A DNA stretch of 7,458 nucleotides. Origin: Bacillota bacterium. Lineage in GTDB: Bacteria > Bacillota > Clostridia > Lachnospirales > Lachnospiraceae. The DNA is taken from assembly GCA_023398855.1 (NCBI GenBank), contig JAEWRS010000213.1, forward strand, positions 1 to 7,458. The letters run 5' to 3'. The notes under the pieces are model-generated. The model searched no databases. It was not told the origin of the DNA and saw only the letters and a program-made list of their open reading frames with translations. Positions within the stretch are counted from its first letter, which is position 1, and each line of letters begins with the position of its first letter. The position numbers and the translations under genes were made by a program. Positions 6,228 through 7,458 of this stretch are shown here, piece after piece.

Positions 6228-6276
6228 AAAAAAACAAGTCAGAACAGCAGCTTATGAAAAGCAGCTGTTCTGACTT
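6228..6276 (-). terminator. Intrinsic terminator of the convergent sugar transferase gene
   Basis: AAGTCAGAACAGC (6236-6248) pairs perfectly with GCTGTTCTGACTT (6264-6276), 13 base pairs. After one mismatch, GCTT/AAGC extends the stem. Read on the minus strand, the stem is followed by a run of seven T (the A-run 6228-6234), giving a strong terminator for the gene ending at 6365. On the plus strand no T-run follows, so it would be a weak terminator for the GH1 gene, although the hairpin may still protect that mRNA's 3' end. The rest of the 189-base spacer (6176-6364) shows nothing convincing. Confidence 0.85.
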
Positions 6277-6364
6277 AGGCTTGTACAATATCGTGTCATT
6301 CAGATCCAGTCATTTATCGGTGGATTGCTGCCGGTTGGGATTCCAGGTGCGGTATGGTCTGAAG

Positions 6365-7458
6365 CTATAAAGCTCCCTCTTTATAAGCGACAACACTTAC
6401 TGTTTTCAGTAAGATTAAAATATCCATTTTAAAGTTCCATTCAGTTATGTACTTTTTATCCAGTTTAACCACATCCTCAAAATTGGTTATGCTGCTTCTG
6501 CCGCTGACCTGCCATAAGCCGGTCAGTCCAGGTTTAATGGACAGCCTCGCCCGGTGATGGAGTTCGTATTTCTCCCACTCATCTAATGTGGGAGGCCGTG
6601 TGCCCACAAGGCTCATGTCACCTTTTAACACGTTCCACATCTGAGGCCATTCATCGAGAGAGTAATTACGCATAAAGTTTCCAATTCCCTTTTTCCCGCC
6701 AATGATGCGAGGGTCTTGATCCATCTTAAACATCATACCGTCTTTTACGCGGTTTTGTGCCATTAGTTCTTTTTTTCGTTTCTCTGCATCCATGTACATG
6801 CTGCGGAATTTGTAGATTTTAAATTTCTTCCCATTTTTACCGACGCGGACCTGAGAAAAAAGTATGGGACCTGGAGAATTAAAATAAATACAGGGAGCAA
6901 GTATCAGATAGAGAATAGCGGCTATTAGGCAGCCTATTAACCCACCTGCAATATCCATCACTCTTTTCACAAAAAGCTGCCTTGGACTTGCCATGTTAAT
7001 GCTGGTGGTTAAAACCGTATAACCTCCCATGCGTTCCACTCGTTGTTTTTGCTCGCTTAAAAGAGCGATATCAACGAGATTCTGATGGACGGTAATGCCC
7101 ATTTCCATAAAGCTGTCCACAGTTTTTTCAAGGGTAAAGGAATCTTTTGGAAGATTTATGAACACTTCATCTACCCACTTATGACATATATAATCCACCA
7201 CATGTTTCACATCAGAAACTACCGGTATCCCATCTATTTCTTCCCCAGTCATATCTGCATCTGATATAACGATTCCACTTATTTGAAATCCCTCGTAATT
7301 GTAGTTGGTAATATTTTCTAAAACAGCTGAAGCCATATCCTTACAAGTGATAATCAACAGTGACCGTTTCCCTTTATTGTTTAACCCGGACTTTTTTAAA
7401 TGTACTTTCCAGAACAACCTGAGGAAATAGGTTGATGTTGCATAGAAGCATCCGGTAA
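6365..7458 (-). CDS. Polyprenyl-phosphate sugar-1-phosphate transferase (WcaJ/WbaP/CpsE type), 5' end missing
   Basis: A membrane enzyme that moves a sugar 1-phosphate from a nucleotide sugar onto undecaprenyl phosphate, the first step of capsule, exopolysaccharide or O-antigen repeat synthesis. The frame is open to the right edge (through base 7456), so the TTG at 7417 is internal. Full-length relatives have about 460 residues with four N-terminal membrane helices, of which only the tail of the last (near YFLRLFWKV) is visible. Numbering from 7417, residues about 18-130 resemble the Rossmann-like CoA_binding_3 domain. The catalytic domain follows: a hydrophobic helix around 155-178 broken by NSPGP, then RVGKNGKKFKIYKFRSM. 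Next come RNYSLDEWPQMWNVLKGD with the Asp-Glu pair at D255/E256, LVGTRPP, and KPGLTGLWQVSGRSS. The catalytic domain is complete. It is convergent to the GH1 gene, ends in its own terminator at 6228-6276, and probably belongs to a polysaccharide cluster to the right. The sugar cannot be told from sequence. Confidence 0.93.
   Translation of the reverse strand, partial: TGCFYATSTYFLRLFWKVHLKKSGLNNKGKRSLLIITCKDMASAVLENITNYNYEGFQISGIVISDADMTGEEIDGIPVVSDVKHVVDYICHKWVDEVFINLPKDSFTLEKTVDSFMEMGITVHQNLVDIALLSEQKQRVERMGGYTVLTTSINMASPRQLFVKRVMDIAGGLIGCLIAAILYLILAPCIYFNSPGPILFSQVRVGKNGKKFKIYKFRSMYMDAEKRKKELMAQNRVKDGMMFKMDQDPRIIGGKKGIGNFMRNYSLDEWPQMWNVLKGDMSLVGTRPPTLDEWEKYELHHRARLSIKPGLTGLWQVSGRSSITNFEDVVKLDKKYITEWNFKMDILILLKTVSVVAYKEGAL

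Noticed and set aside
6274..6420. Short plus-strand open stretch reading like a hydrophobic protein fragment (GGLLPVGIPG)
   Set aside because: It has no start codon or ribosome binding site, overlaps the end of the convergent sugar transferase gene, and matches no family I can name with confidence.

Overview
The window looks like chromosomal DNA of a Clostridia-type Firmicute, most likely a Lachnospiraceae relative. This is inferred from the strong AGGAGG-type ribosome binding sites, the recD2-comF gene pair, the low to moderate G+C, and BglG/LicT-type antitermination signals. No species can be named from the sequence alone.

Layout: (1) Bases 1-1976 (+) are the 3' nine-tenths of a RecD2-type DNA helicase that runs off the left edge. 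A hairpin without a T-tract follows. (2) Bases 2126-2836 (+) encode a ComF-family phosphoribosyltransferase-like protein with an eight-cysteine N-terminal zinc region. It is followed 52 bases later by a GNAT acetyltransferase of the phosphinothricin acetyltransferase (PAT/Bar) type (2889-3380). (3) Bases 3381-3788 hold no gene but are dense with regulation: a near-consensus sigma-A promoter, a BglG/LicT-type ribonucleic antiterminator (RAT) overlapping a terminator, then a second, shorter RAT-like element overlapping a second, very strong terminator. (4) Behind this leader lie a Cof-type HAD phosphatase (3789-4640) and a GH1 6-phospho-beta-glucosidase (4715-6175). (5) A hairpin with its T-tract on the minus strand separates these from a convergent gene (6365 to the right edge, minus strand). 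That gene encodes a polyprenyl-phosphate sugar-1-phosphate transferase, the initiating enzyme of exopolysaccharide or capsule synthesis.

How the parts work together: recD2 and comF relate to DNA processing. The HAD-GH1 pair is read as a beta-glucoside utilisation unit whose transcription is held off by two terminators until a PTS-controlled BglG/LicT-family RNA-binding protein opens them. The hydrolase cleaves the 6-phospho-beta-glucoside that a PTS permease would deliver, and the phosphatase probably handles a sugar phosphate. Neither the antiterminator nor the PTS permease is in the window. The module is visibly more A+T-rich than recD2-comF on its left.

The most interesting signal is the tandem RAT/terminator leader, whose second RAT has a shortened apical stem-loop. 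No wholly unknown gene system was found.
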